Source: Thermococcales archaeon 44_46
GTDB lineage: Archaea > Methanobacteriota_B > Thermococci > Thermococcales > Thermococcaceae
Assembly: GCA_001507935.1 (NCBI GenBank)
Contig: LGET01000030.1
Coordinates: 1-12,167, forward strand
Length of the DNA stretch: 12,167 nt
Reading direction: 5' to 3'
Shown here: in pieces, positions 1-6,048 of the stretch
How the letters are laid out: each line of letters starts with the position of its first letter
How positions within the stretch are numbered: position 1 is the stretch's first letter
Made by a program: the position numbers and the translations under genes
The notes under the pieces: model-generated
The model's input: only the letters and a program-made list of their open reading frames with translations
The model's database searches: none
What the model was told of the DNA's origin: nothing

Positions 1-1
1 G

Positions 2-85
2 AGGGGGTTGGTTGTCAGGATTTTAGGGGCGATTCTGGCCGTGAATCTGGACAGATTATACAACTTCACAGATGGTGGGAACTAG
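2..85 (+). CDS. 3' end of an unidentified gene (partial; possible transposase tail)
   Basis: One plus-strand frame is open from the left edge to a TAG at 83-85 and encodes 27 residues containing RILGAILAVNLDRLYNF, which reads like the amphipathic helix at the end of a real protein. The gene body lies outside the window, so the family cannot be assigned. It is convergent with, and overlaps by about 30 bp, the truncated restriction-enzyme gene. An incoming mobile element would explain both that truncation and this tail, but this is inference. A chance open frame of this length is also possible. Confidence 0.35.
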   Translation, partial: RGLVVRILGAILAVNLDRLYNFTDGGN

Positions 86-1180
86 GGTTGATGTTATTAT
101 TTTGTCTAGGTCAACGCTCTCTACCCTGACATGGTTGAAAAGACCGCCGTTGAAGTACGGGACTCCATAGGTAAATATATCTCTAACAGTGGATGAAGGG
201 ATATTTCGGATTTCATCGATATCTCTTCGTTCGCTTCTTGGGGTGTTCATTGCGTAGAGGAATAGGACTCTAAGGTAGTCTTTGTAAAACTCACCACCAT
301 ATTCCTCCTTCTCCCTATACATCCACTTAATGAAATTCTTTATGTTGGGTGAAATGATTTCCAGTAAATCTTTTCTTAATATGTCTTTTTTAGCTTCAAC
401 AATCCATCCCTTCTTTTGGAGGAAATAAACAAACATCAGCCTGTTAAAGAACGTGTGGGCAAAAGTCTTGGCGGCTCTCTCAACGAATATCTCTTTTGGT
501 AATTCTCCTCTGTAGGCCTCCTCAAGCCTTTTTCCATAAAGCCTCTTTATTTCACCTTTGAGCTTATAGTAGTACTCCTTATACTCTTTGAAAAACTCCT
601 CCGTGAGGGGCTTAACCTGCATGTATTCGTCTATAATGGCTTTTATCTGAGCAGCTGGAGGGTGTTTCTTTGATGTTTCGTAGAGGTTTTTAAGCTCCTG
701 GGCAACAATGGCTAAGTTTCCCACAAGGGTTCTAAATTTCCCCTCTTCCGGGTCAATTACATAAATGTTGAGCTTGGCGTTTTCAAGTTCTCTTCTGTAG
801 ATTGGAACAACAAGCTTCCAATAATTGGAATAATCGAGAACAAGAAGAAAGTTTGCAAACTCCAAGTCCAGAGAATAAGTGAAATCGAGCAAGTCTTTAA
901 CAAGCCTCTGTCTGTACTTTACGGTATCGCTTCTGCTTTTGGCATAGACAATGTAGAAACTCTCCCCTTCTGGAGGGTTCGTTTTTGCAATAATCTTGAT
1001 AATCTCGGTGTGCCTTCCTACGAATTCGTTCAGCTCATTTTTAGGAATGAGTTCATCAGCATAATTAAAACCCCATGTATCGGTGAATATATCCCTAAAA
1101 AGGCGTATTGCTTCTTCGGTTTCCATTTTGGGATTAAGGCCTCTAAGTTTCTCTTCGATTATCTTGACTAGCGGATCCAT
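56..1180 (-). pseudogene. Truncated type IIG restriction-modification enzyme, N-terminal fragment
   Basis: The 374-residue product resembles the N-terminal part of archaeal type IIG (Eco57I/COG1002-like) enzymes, which join an endonuclease and an adenine methyltransferase in one chain of roughly 1,000 residues. The recognisable parts are the helical region around KPLTEEFFKEYKEYY (about 191-205), the FFNRLMFVYFLQKKGW segment (about 242-257), and VPYFNGGLFN near residue 345. In relatives the methyltransferase with its NPPY motif lies well downstream of NGGLF. Here the frame ends about 25 residues later in an unconvincing tail, so methylation and probably cleavage should be lost. No clear PD-(D/E)XK nuclease motif was found, only a degenerate ESFYIVYAKSRS near residue 73. 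The ATG at 1180 follows a GAGGGGG-type ribosome site, so the start looks intact. The family call is fairly secure; whether the fragment is expressed is unknown. Confidence 0.65.
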
Positions 1181-1235
1181 AAGAAAACCCCCTCATTAAT
1201 ATTGTCCTTTGTTATTCTGTTTTTATGTTAGGGGG

Positions 1236-1250
1236 TATATATAATTTTCA
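1236..1250 (-). promoter_or_regulatory. BRE/TATA promoter for the type IIG fragment
   Basis: On the minus strand a purine-rich GAAAAT is followed by ATATATAC, a good archaeal BRE/TATA pair about 55-70 bp upstream of the ATG at 1180. Start of transcription would be near 1213, giving a leader of about 30 nt. Confidence 0.5.
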
Positions 1251-1260
1251 TGCATGCAAT

Positions 1261-1281
1261 GAATATTGAAATTGAATATTC
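1261..1281. repeat. Short AT-rich inverted repeat
   Basis: GAATATT and AATATTC arms of 7 bp are separated by 7 bp. The repeat lies just past the stop codon of the metallo-beta-lactamase-fold gene and upstream of the restriction-fragment promoter. It could be a weak hairpin or an operator. It is AT-only apart from the arm ends, so chance is possible. Confidence 0.35.
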
Positions 1282-1284
1282 CAA

Positions 1285-1908
1285 TCAAAGCCTCCCCACA
1301 AGCTCCCTCAACTTCTCCTTTCCTTCGTTCAAGATCGGCTTCCCGTGGCTTGGGAGTAAATGCACAAAGTCAACGTCCAAAAGCCTCTTTATGGCTTCCC
1401 TATTCTTCATTGGGTCGAGGGAGTAGTGGTGCGGAATCTCCTCCAGCTTCCCGTTCTCTTCCCTAACCAAATCTCCCACAAAGAGGGCTTTTGTTTCCAG
1501 GTCGAGCAAACAAATGCTTCCGGGAGTATGACCGGGAGAATGAATAACTCTAAGCCCCTCGATCTCATCTCCGTCGTTCAGCTCTATCTCCACATCAACC
1601 GGCTCGATTTCTCTTCTGTATGTTTTCTCTCCCTTCAAATAAGGCACTTCATCCTTATGGGCCGCAACCACTGCACCGGTCGCATCTTTAAGGTCTTTTA
1701 AAGAGCCCACGTGGTCATAATGAGCGTGGGTCACTATTATTATCTCCACGTCCTCTGGAACGTAGCCAAGCTTTTCTACGTACCTCAAGACTTTCTCATA
1801 CTCTCCTGGAAGGCCGGCATCTATAAGGAGGAGTTTTTCTCCCCTTTCTATTAGATAGACGTTTGCAAAAGTTTCATCAACAAGGTGAATGTTTCCAATG
1901 ACTTTCAT
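1285..1908 (-). CDS. Metallo-beta-lactamase-fold metal-dependent hydrolase
   Basis: A 207-residue single-domain MBL-fold protein of the glyoxalase II-like group, probably cytosolic with no signal peptide. The full metal-site set is present: THAHYDH (His61, His63, Asp65, His66), HSPGHTPGS (His127), GDLV (Asp146) and PSHG (His188), as expected for a two-metal hydrolase. The length is typical for small archaeal members. The substrate cannot be read from the sequence; thioester or lactone hydrolysis is common in the family. The ATG start has a GGTGA ribosome site about 6 nt upstream. It is divergent from phr, and the two promoters share a 135-bp region, so co-regulation with heat shock is conceivable but unproven. 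Confidence 0.85.
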   Translation of the reverse strand: MKVIGNIHLVDETFANVYLIERGEKLLLIDAGLPGEYEKVLRYVEKLGYVPEDVEIIIVTHAHYDHVGSLKDLKDATGAVVAAHKDEVPYLKGEKTYRREIEPVDVEIELNDGDEIEGLRVIHSPGHTPGSICLLDLETKALFVGDLVREENGKLEEIPHHYSLDPMKNREAIKRLLDVDFVHLLPSHGKPILNEGKEKLRELVGRL

Positions 1909-1940
1909 ATAGATTCACCAAGATAATATTCTGTCTTTCA

Positions 1941-1949
1941 ACTTAAAGT
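1941..1949 (-). promoter_or_regulatory. TATA box for the MBL-fold gene
   Basis: The minus strand reads ACTTTAAGT preceded by an A-rich BRE-like stretch. It is spaced so that transcription would begin near 1920, just before the GGTGA ribosome site of the hydrolase gene. Confidence 0.5.
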
Positions 1950-1967
1950 AATTTTGGGTAGATAAAA

Positions 1968-1982
1968 CCAAAAGATTTAAGT
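1968..1982 (+). promoter_or_regulatory. BRE/TATA promoter of phr
   Basis: CCAAAAG (1968-1974) is a good B-recognition element followed directly by the TATA box ATTTAAGT (1975-1982). Transcription should start near 2003, inside the Phr operator, leaving a leader of about 40 nt with a GGGGGTGAG ribosome site (about 2030-2038). Confidence 0.65.
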
Positions 1983-1988
1983 AGGTTT

Positions 1989-2011
1989 TTTATTTACCTT
2001 AAGTTAGAGAA
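1989..2011 (+). promoter_or_regulatory. Predicted Phr operator (autoregulatory)
   Basis: The site reads TTT-N2-TTAC-N5-GTTA-N2-GAA. It fits the reported Pyrococcus furiosus Phr consensus TTT-N2-TTAC-N5-GTNA-N2-AAA (recalled from the literature) at all but one base, GAA in place of AAA. It begins 7 bp after the TATA box and covers the expected transcription start, the position from which Phr blocks RNA polymerase at its own promoter. The gene it precedes encodes Phr, which strengthens the call. Confidence 0.75.
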
Positions 2012-2043
2012 CACATATCACGATCATCCGGGGGTGAGAGTGC

Positions 2044-2646
2044 ATGGAGGAGCACGGGAGACTGCTTGATGTCCTTGGAAACGAGACGAGAAGGAGAATA
2101 TTACTGTTACTGACCAAACGGCCATACTTCGTAAGCGAGCTCTCGAAGGAGCTGGGAGTGGGGCAAAAGGCCATCCTTGAGCACCTTAGAATCCTTGAAA
2201 ACGCTGGTTTAATCGAGGGAAGGGTAGAGAAGATTCCAAGGGGCAGGCCCAGGAAGTATTATCAAATAAAGAGGGGCATTAGATTGGAGGTTCTCCTCAC
2301 GCCGTATTCCTTTGGCACGGAGATGTACGAGCCCAAAATGCCCAGACAGACGAGGGAATACGAGGAGATAAGGCAGCTCATAAAGTCTCAAGCTCCAGTG
2401 GAAGAAAAGATCAAGGAGCTTTCTGACTTCCTAAGTGAGATAGAACAGAAAATAGAAGAGCACATGAGAATCAAGAGCGAGCTTGAGGAAGTCAGAATGC
2501 TTACCGAGACTTACATAAAGAACCTTATGCGCAGGATTGCTAAAGAAAGTGATGAACAGTTTGACGACCTCTTGAAAGAATTCGAAGGGATTCTCCCAAA
2601 AGAAATCATCGAGGAACTAAAAAGGATAAAGAGAGAGCTGGTTTAG
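2044..2646 (+). CDS. phr: Phr-family heat-shock transcriptional repressor
   Basis: A 200-residue ArsR-like DNA-binding protein that closely resembles Phr, the Pyrococcus heat-shock regulator. Phr represses genes such as hsp20 and an AAA+ ATPase, as well as itself, at normal temperature and releases them on heat shock. Residues about 7-76 form the winged helix: [13 protein letters not shown], then the recognition-helix region [21 protein letters not shown], then the basic wing [10 protein letters not shown] middle segment (about 80-100) leads to a long charged helical region (about 115-165) that probably dimerises as a coiled coil. Length matches Pyrococcus Phr at about 200. The ATG follows GGGGGTGAG. 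The stop overlaps the tail of the convergent S17e gene by 4 bp. A near-consensus Phr site in its promoter supports autoregulation. Confidence 0.9.
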   Translation: MEEHGRLLDVLGNETRRRILLLLTKRPYFVSELSKELGVGQKAILEHLRILENAGLIEGRVEKIPRGRPRKYYQIKRGIRLEVLLTPYSFGTEMYEPKMPRQTREYEEIRQLIKSQAPVEEKIKELSDFLSEIEQKIEEHMRIKSELEEVRMLTETYIKNLMRRIAKESDEQFDDLLKEFEGILPKEIIEELKRIKRELV

Positions 2647-2846
2647 AGCATTTTTCCTTCTTCCTTAAGCCTTACAAGCCTTGTTATGTAGCCAGCTATT
2701 CTGTTTCTGAGAGTCTTGCTTGTGACGTTTGTTAGCTCCTCAACCTTCTTTTTGTTGTGTTCGAAGTCCCTTGTGAACTCGTTTGGGTATCTGTTGAAGA
2801 GCTCCCTCGCAGTTCTCTTAATGAAACCTTGCTTAATGTTTCCCAT
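2643..2846 (-). CDS. rps17e: 30S ribosomal protein S17e
   Basis: A complete 67-residue small-subunit ribosomal protein of the archaeal/eukaryotic S17e family, with no bacterial counterpart. Hallmarks are the N-terminal [20 protein letters not shown], the [11 protein letters not shown] segment, and [17 protein letters not shown] near the C terminus. Size is normal for archaeal S17e. The ATG has a GGAGGG ribosome site about 8 nt upstream. It is transcribed alone, converges on phr with a 4-bp overlap of stop codons, and is divergent from the DUF371 gene with adjacent promoters. Confidence 0.95.
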   Translation of the reverse strand: MGNIKQGFIKRTARELFNRYPNEFTRDFEHNKKKVEELTNVTSKTLRNRIAGYITRLVRLKEEGKML

Positions 2847-2896
2847 CCATCATCCCTCCGATAATCTTAATTTCCACACCCAAATCAAGTGAGGCT

Positions 2897-2910
2897 GTTT
2901 TAAACTTTTC
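2897..2910 (-). promoter_or_regulatory. BRE/TATA promoter of the S17e gene
   Basis: The minus strand has GAAAAG followed by the TATA element TTTAAA. The predicted start of transcription is near 2875, giving a leader of about 30 nt with the GGAGGG ribosome site. Only a few bases separate it from the opposing DUF371 promoter. Confidence 0.6.
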
Positions 2911-2913
2911 CCA

Positions 2914-2927
2914 GCCAAATTTATAAA
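2914..2927 (+). promoter_or_regulatory. BRE/TATA promoter of the DUF371 gene
   Basis: GCCAAA (2914-2919) precedes TTTATAAA (2920-2927), a near-ideal archaeal promoter. Start of transcription would fall at about 2948-2950, on the ATG itself, so the mRNA is probably leaderless or nearly so. No convincing ribosome site precedes the gene. Confidence 0.65.
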
Positions 2928-2949
2928 GCTTCCCTTTAAAGGTTTTTAC

Positions 2950-3366
2950 ATGGTTAAGGAAACCATCATCTGCTACGGGCATGAAAACGTAAAGGCAACC
3001 CACCGCTCAACGCTGGAAATAACGAAGGAGGATTACCTAACGCCAAGGGGAGACTGCATAATATGCATAAAAGCCAACAAAGCTCTTAGAGACCTAAGTG
3101 ATGAGTTAAAAGAAGCCCTGAAAAAAGGCAGAAAAATAAAAATAAGGATAATTGTTGATGATATTGTTGATGAGCTTGAGGCACTTGGAGATGAGAGGCT
3201 GAGCTTTGAAAGTGAGGTTTCTATGGTGATAAGAAAGAGCGACTACGTTGATGGGAGAACCCTTGCAATAAGGGCAAACAAGGCAGCGAAGGACATTAAA
3301 AGGGAACTCGTGGAGAAGCTGAAAAATCCGGGGCAGGAAGTGATTGTTGAGATAATTGTGGAATGA
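2950..3366 (+). CDS. DUF371 family protein (function unknown)
   Basis: A 138-residue protein of the archaeal DUF371/COG2090 family, for which I know of no established function. Visible features are GHENVKATHRSTLEITKED at residues 10-28 and LTPRGDCIICIKANKAL at 30-46. A second half echoes the first, with VSMVIRKSDYVDGRTLAIRANKA at about 90-112. The repeated small-polar plus ANKA pattern hints at an internal duplication. There are no membrane segments or signal peptide. The ATG lies about 26 nt after the TATA box, consistent with a leaderless message. The adjacent, divergent gene is ribosomal protein S17e, but that does not define a role. Confidence 0.85.
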   Translation: MVKETIICYGHENVKATHRSTLEITKEDYLTPRGDCIICIKANKALRDLSDELKEALKKGRKIKIRIIVDDIVDELEALGDERLSFESEVSMVIRKSDYVDGRTLAIRANKAAKDIKRELVEKLKNPGQEVIVEIIVE

Positions 3367-3390
3367 TAAAATTTGAGGTAAGGTTCTTAT

Positions 3391-3404
3391 CGAAAGATTT
3401 TTAT
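3391..3404 (+). promoter_or_regulatory. BRE/TATA promoter of the ATPase gene
   Basis: CGAAAG (3391-3396) followed by the T-rich box TTTTTAT (3398-3404) places the start of transcription near 3427. The box's downstream edge touches the first of three palindromic repeats, and the predicted start falls in the centre of the second. Confidence 0.5.
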
Positions 3405-3451
3405 TACATAGAACGTAATTTACATAGGGTGTAAATTACATGGTATGTAAA
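3404..3451. repeat. Three tandem 16-bp palindromic repeats (operator-like iterons)
   Basis: Unit 1 is TTACATAGAACGTAAT (3404-3419), unit 2 TTACATAGGGTGTAAA (3420-3435) and unit 3 TTACATGGTATGTAAA (3436-3451). All three fit TTAC-N7-GTAA, with centres at 3411, 3427 and 3443, exactly 16 bp apart. Unit 2 extends to perfect 8-bp arms around a 5-bp spacer, and unit 3 has perfect 6-bp arms around 3 bp. The array runs from the TATA box through the predicted transcription start, an AGGGTG ribosome site and the ATG of the ATPase gene. It looks like a cooperative repressor binding array, with sites about 1.5 helical turns apart. No other copy was seen in the window. Confidence 0.85.
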
Positions 3452-4561
3452 AACTTTTTCAGCACTAGACCTATTATGGAGGAGGAGTGCCTTTGGGGAG
3501 GAGGGCATAGAAATACAGCTGAAAAACTTTTTCAAGCAGTTCTGAGAGGGAATATTTCTGTTCTCTTGGGCCCGAGGCGTGTAGGAAAGACGAGCGTTGT
3601 TAATGTGATCGCTGAAAAGTTCACAAAACGAAGAAACCATCACTACATCTACTTCAACTTTTCTCGCTTCATTGGTGCTAGGGCTATTTCGATATCCGAC
3701 ATAGAGCCAAAAAGAACATCTCTAAGACTTATAACCATGAGTAAGAGCTACGCCCTTTCCCTTCGCGGAATTTCTGTCGAAGTTAGGAAGACAAGCATAG
3801 AGGAGTTTACTTCTGACTTTTCTACTCTTGTAAGGGTGCTGTCTCAAAACTCGGCAAGAGGACTCCTTATTTTTGACGAAGCTCAGGTGCTTGCTAGATT
3901 GAAAAATTTGGATTTTCGTGGTTTACTTCAGGAGATAACGGACAGTTATCCGAACATATCCCTGATTTTTACAGGCTCAATGCCCGGTCTACTTATGGAG
4001 TATTTGAATCCCGATGCCAGTAAGCCAAACTTTATGCGCTCGGCCGAGATATTTACACTCCCGCGCTGGAGCGTGATGGAGGGCGTAGAATTTTTGAGAA
4101 GAGGTTTTGAAACCTATGATCTTAATGTAAAAAATGAGCTCGAACTTGAAAGGGCTGTAAGGGAGCTTGGAGGCGTTCCAGGCTTTGTTTCTTATTATGG
4201 ATTAACTGTAACAAACCTTGTAAGGAGGGGAGTTGCTGTAGAAAAAGCTCTTCCAAGGGCACTGGAAGAGAGCAGAAAATATGCCCTTGATGAGTGGAAA
4301 AAGGATTTGGAAGCTTTCTTGAACGTTTACAGTAGCCCCATTTATGTTGAGGTGCTTAGAGTCCTCGCTAATGCATATCCCAGCGCACTTAGGGGGGCGG
4401 AGGTTTATAGAGAGCTTGAGAAGGAAGAAAAGGCACCTAGGAGAATTCAGCACATCTACAAGTATCTAGACACTCTTGAAAAAGCAGGGTTCATACGTTC
4501 GGAAGGAGGAAGATATTGGATAGAAGATCCCCTTCTTAGGGTTCTTCTGATGTCTCCCTAA
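3440..4561 (+). CDS. Archaeal STAND-like P-loop ATPase with C-terminal winged helix
   Basis: A 373-residue member of the archaeal ATPase family (PF01637-like; PH/MJ/SSO-type relatives of STAND NTPases), which is expanded in Thermococcales and largely of unknown role. Walker A is GPRRVGKT (44-51). Walker B is LLIFDEAQ with Asp146-Glu147. LIFTGS (175-180) serves as sensor 1. Between Walker A and B lies an unusual stretch (about 65-125) with little resemblance to the family that I can see. Residues about 310-372 form a probable winged helix (EVYRELEKEEKAPRRIQHIYKYLDTLEKAGFI), and there is no C-terminal nuclease domain. The ATG at 3440 is preferred over ATG 3476 because the FFSTRP segment matches the family N terminus and an AGGGTG site lies about 8 nt upstream. 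That start lies inside a palindromic repeat, which suggests autoregulation. Confidence 0.8.
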   Translation: MVCKNFFSTRPIMEEECLWGGGHRNTAEKLFQAVLRGNISVLLGPRRVGKTSVVNVIAEKFTKRRNHHYIYFNFSRFIGARAISISDIEPKRTSLRLITMSKSYALSLRGISVEVRKTSIEEFTSDFSTLVRVLSQNSARGLLIFDEAQVLARLKNLDFRGLLQEITDSYPNISLIFTGSMPGLLMEYLNPDASKPNFMRSAEIFTLPRWSVMEGVEFLRRGFETYDLNVKNELELERAVRELGGVPGFVSYYGLTVTNLVRRGVAVEKALPRALEESRKYALDEWKKDLEAFLNVYSSPIYVEVLRVLANAYPSALRGAEVYRELEKEEKAPRRIQHIYKYLDTLEKAGFIRSEGGRYWIEDPLLRVLLMSP

Positions 4562-4571
4562 CCCTTATATC
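4562..4571 (+). promoter_or_regulatory. Possible TATA box for the glycerate kinase gene
   Basis: CCTTATATC just after the ATPase stop codon could act as a TATA element, placing transcription start near 4592 by the GGTGGTGAT ribosome site. The BRE is poor, and read-through from the ATPase gene is equally possible. Confidence 0.35.
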
Positions 4572-4606
4572 TTGCTCTGCGTTAATACTCTACGGTGGTG
4601 ATTTAC

Positions 4607-5947
4607 ATGATGAATCGAGATGAACTTCTCTCTCATGGAGATGTGAAGGCCAAAGAAATTGCCCTTGCACTCATGGAGGAAGCCGTAAAAAGCGCAGACC
4701 CGTATGAAGCAGTAAAAAGAGCCCTAAAAGTTGAGGACGGCAAGCTCATCGTTGAAGGAAATGAGTTTCCAATAAAAGGGAAGATTTACGTTCTGGCATT
4801 TGGAAAGGCTGCATGCTCCATGGCAAAAGCTGTTGAAGAGCTCTTGGGAGAAAAAATTGCCGAGGGAGTTGCGGTTACCAAATACGGCTATTCACTGCCC
4901 CTGAAGAGGATTAAAGTTATTGAAGCCGGACATCCTGTCCCGGATGAGAAATCTGTAAGAGGAGCCCAACTTGGGGTGGAGCTTGCTAAAAAGGTTGGTG
5001 AAGAAGACATACTCCTCGTTCTCATCTCCGGCGGCGGGAGTGCCCTCTTCATGCTGCCTGAAGACGGGATAAGCTTTGAGGACAAGATGAAAACCAACGA
5101 GCTCCTTCTCAAGAGCGGGGCCAAGATCTACGAGATAAACACGGTCAGAAAGCACATCTCGAAGGTTAAAGGGGGTAAGCTGGCGAAACTGGTTAAGGGA
5201 ACTTTAATAAGCCTAATCCTCTCCGACGTCGTGGGCGACCCCCTAGAGGCAATCGCCTCTGGACCGACGGTTAAAGACCCGACGACGTTTCAGGACGCCT
5301 ATAGAATATTAAAGCTCTACGACCTATGGGACGAGCTTCCCGAAAGCGTGAAAAGGCACATAGAACTCGGCCTTGAGGGAAAAGTCGAGGAAACCCTAAA
5401 AGAAGACCTTCTCAACGTCCACAACTTCCTTATAGCGAGCAACGCCTTGGCGTGTGAAGCAGCAGAGAGAAAAGCCAGAGAGCTCGGGCTTAATGCTCAT
5501 ATTCTCACAACGACGCTGGAGGGGGAAGCGAGGGAAGTGGCGGTGGCTTTTGGTTCGATTATTGAGGAGATTTACCACCGGAGCAGACCCTTTGAGAAGC
5601 CGTGTGTTTTGATAGCAGGTGGGGAGACGACTGTGACAATAGAGGGCGAAGCTGGCCTCGGCGGGCCGAACCAGGAGTTTGCTCTAAGCGTGGCAAGGAA
5701 GATAGCGAACCTCAGGGGAGTTGCGGTTTTGGCCATGGATACAGATGGAACTGACGGCCCAACGGATGCCGCCGGTGGATTGGTGGACAGCTACACTCTG
5801 GAAGTCCTTAAAAAAGATGGCATAGATGTCGAGGAATACTTAAAGGGGCACAACGCTTACGAGGCTTTGAAGAGAGCAAAAGCCCTACTTATAACGGGTC
5901 CAACAAGAACGAACGTTAACTCAATAATTATTGCTGTTATTCTTTAA
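4607..5947 (+). CDS. Glycerate 2-kinase (DUF4147/MOFRL family)
   Basis: Phosphorylates D-glycerate with ATP to 2-phosphoglycerate, feeding glycolysis; P. horikoshii has a close homologue of known structure. The N-terminal DUF4147 domain shows LAFGKAA (Lys67), GHPVPDE (108-114), the phosphate-binding SGGGSALF (141-148), NTVRKHISKVKGGKLA (about 181-196) and LSDVVGDPLEAIASGPT (about 205-221). The MOFRL domain shows GGETTVT (338-344), GGPNQEFAL, and DTDGTDGPTDAAGG. Near the C terminus the usual GPTGTNV reads GPTRTNV (Arg434, codon AGA for GGA), which is unusual. ATG 4607 is preferred over an in-frame GTG at 4595 because GGTGGTGAT sits just upstream; an ATG follows at 4610. Base composition is uneven, from about 38% GC in parts of the N-terminal third to about 65% around 5221-5280. 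Confidence 0.92.
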   Translation: MMNRDELLSHGDVKAKEIALALMEEAVKSADPYEAVKRALKVEDGKLIVEGNEFPIKGKIYVLAFGKAACSMAKAVEELLGEKIAEGVAVTKYGYSLPLKRIKVIEAGHPVPDEKSVRGAQLGVELAKKVGEEDILLVLISGGGSALFMLPEDGISFEDKMKTNELLLKSGAKIYEINTVRKHISKVKGGKLAKLVKGTLISLILSDVVGDPLEAIASGPTVKDPTTFQDAYRILKLYDLWDELPESVKRHIELGLEGKVEETLKEDLLNVHNFLIASNALACEAAERKARELGLNAHILTTTLEGEAREVAVAFGSIIEEIYHRSRPFEKPCVLIAGGETTVTIEGEAGLGGPNQEFALSVARKIANLRGVAVLAMDTDGTDGPTDAAGGLVDSYTLEVLKKDGIDVEEYLKGHNAYEALKRAKALLITGPTRTNVNSIIIAVIL

Positions 5948-5966
5948 TAATTGGAATTCTGTTCTG

Positions 5967-5991
5967 TTTTTTGCTTGATTTTTTGAATTTT
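5967..5991 (+). terminator. Oligo-T terminator after glycerate kinase
   Basis: Two runs of six T (5967-5972 and 5979-5984) and a further TTT-rich end occur within 45 bp of the stop codon. Archaeal RNA polymerase stops at such tracts without needing a hairpin. A short CCCTA-A-TAGGG inverted repeat follows at 5998-6008 and is of unknown relevance. Confidence 0.55.
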
Positions 5992-6048
5992 ATGGGGCCC
6001 TAATAGGGGAACTGAATGTAATTTTGACAAAATGGCAACTTTTTCTTC

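Noticed and set aside
1..1194. GAGGGGGTT at 1-9 and its inverse AACCCCCTC at 1186-1194, flanking the restriction-gene fragment like terminal inverted repeats
   Set aside because: The match is only 9 bp of low-complexity sequence. The left copy is inside a frame that may be coding, and the right copy is the ribosome binding region of the restriction gene.
1231..1260. Alternating TATATATA and CATGCATGC tract as a possible origin or unusual DNA structure
   Set aside because: It is short and better explained as the TATA box of the minus-strand gene, with no repeats of origin type nearby.
4595..4606. In-frame GTG starts for glycerate kinase at 4595 and 4598
   Set aside because: These bases are the GGTGGTGAT ribosome site itself, correctly spaced for the ATG at 4607.
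5998..6008. CCCTA-A-TAGGG inverted repeat upstream of the operon promoter
   Set aside because: The arms are only 5 bp, there is a single copy, and it has no fixed relation to promoter elements.
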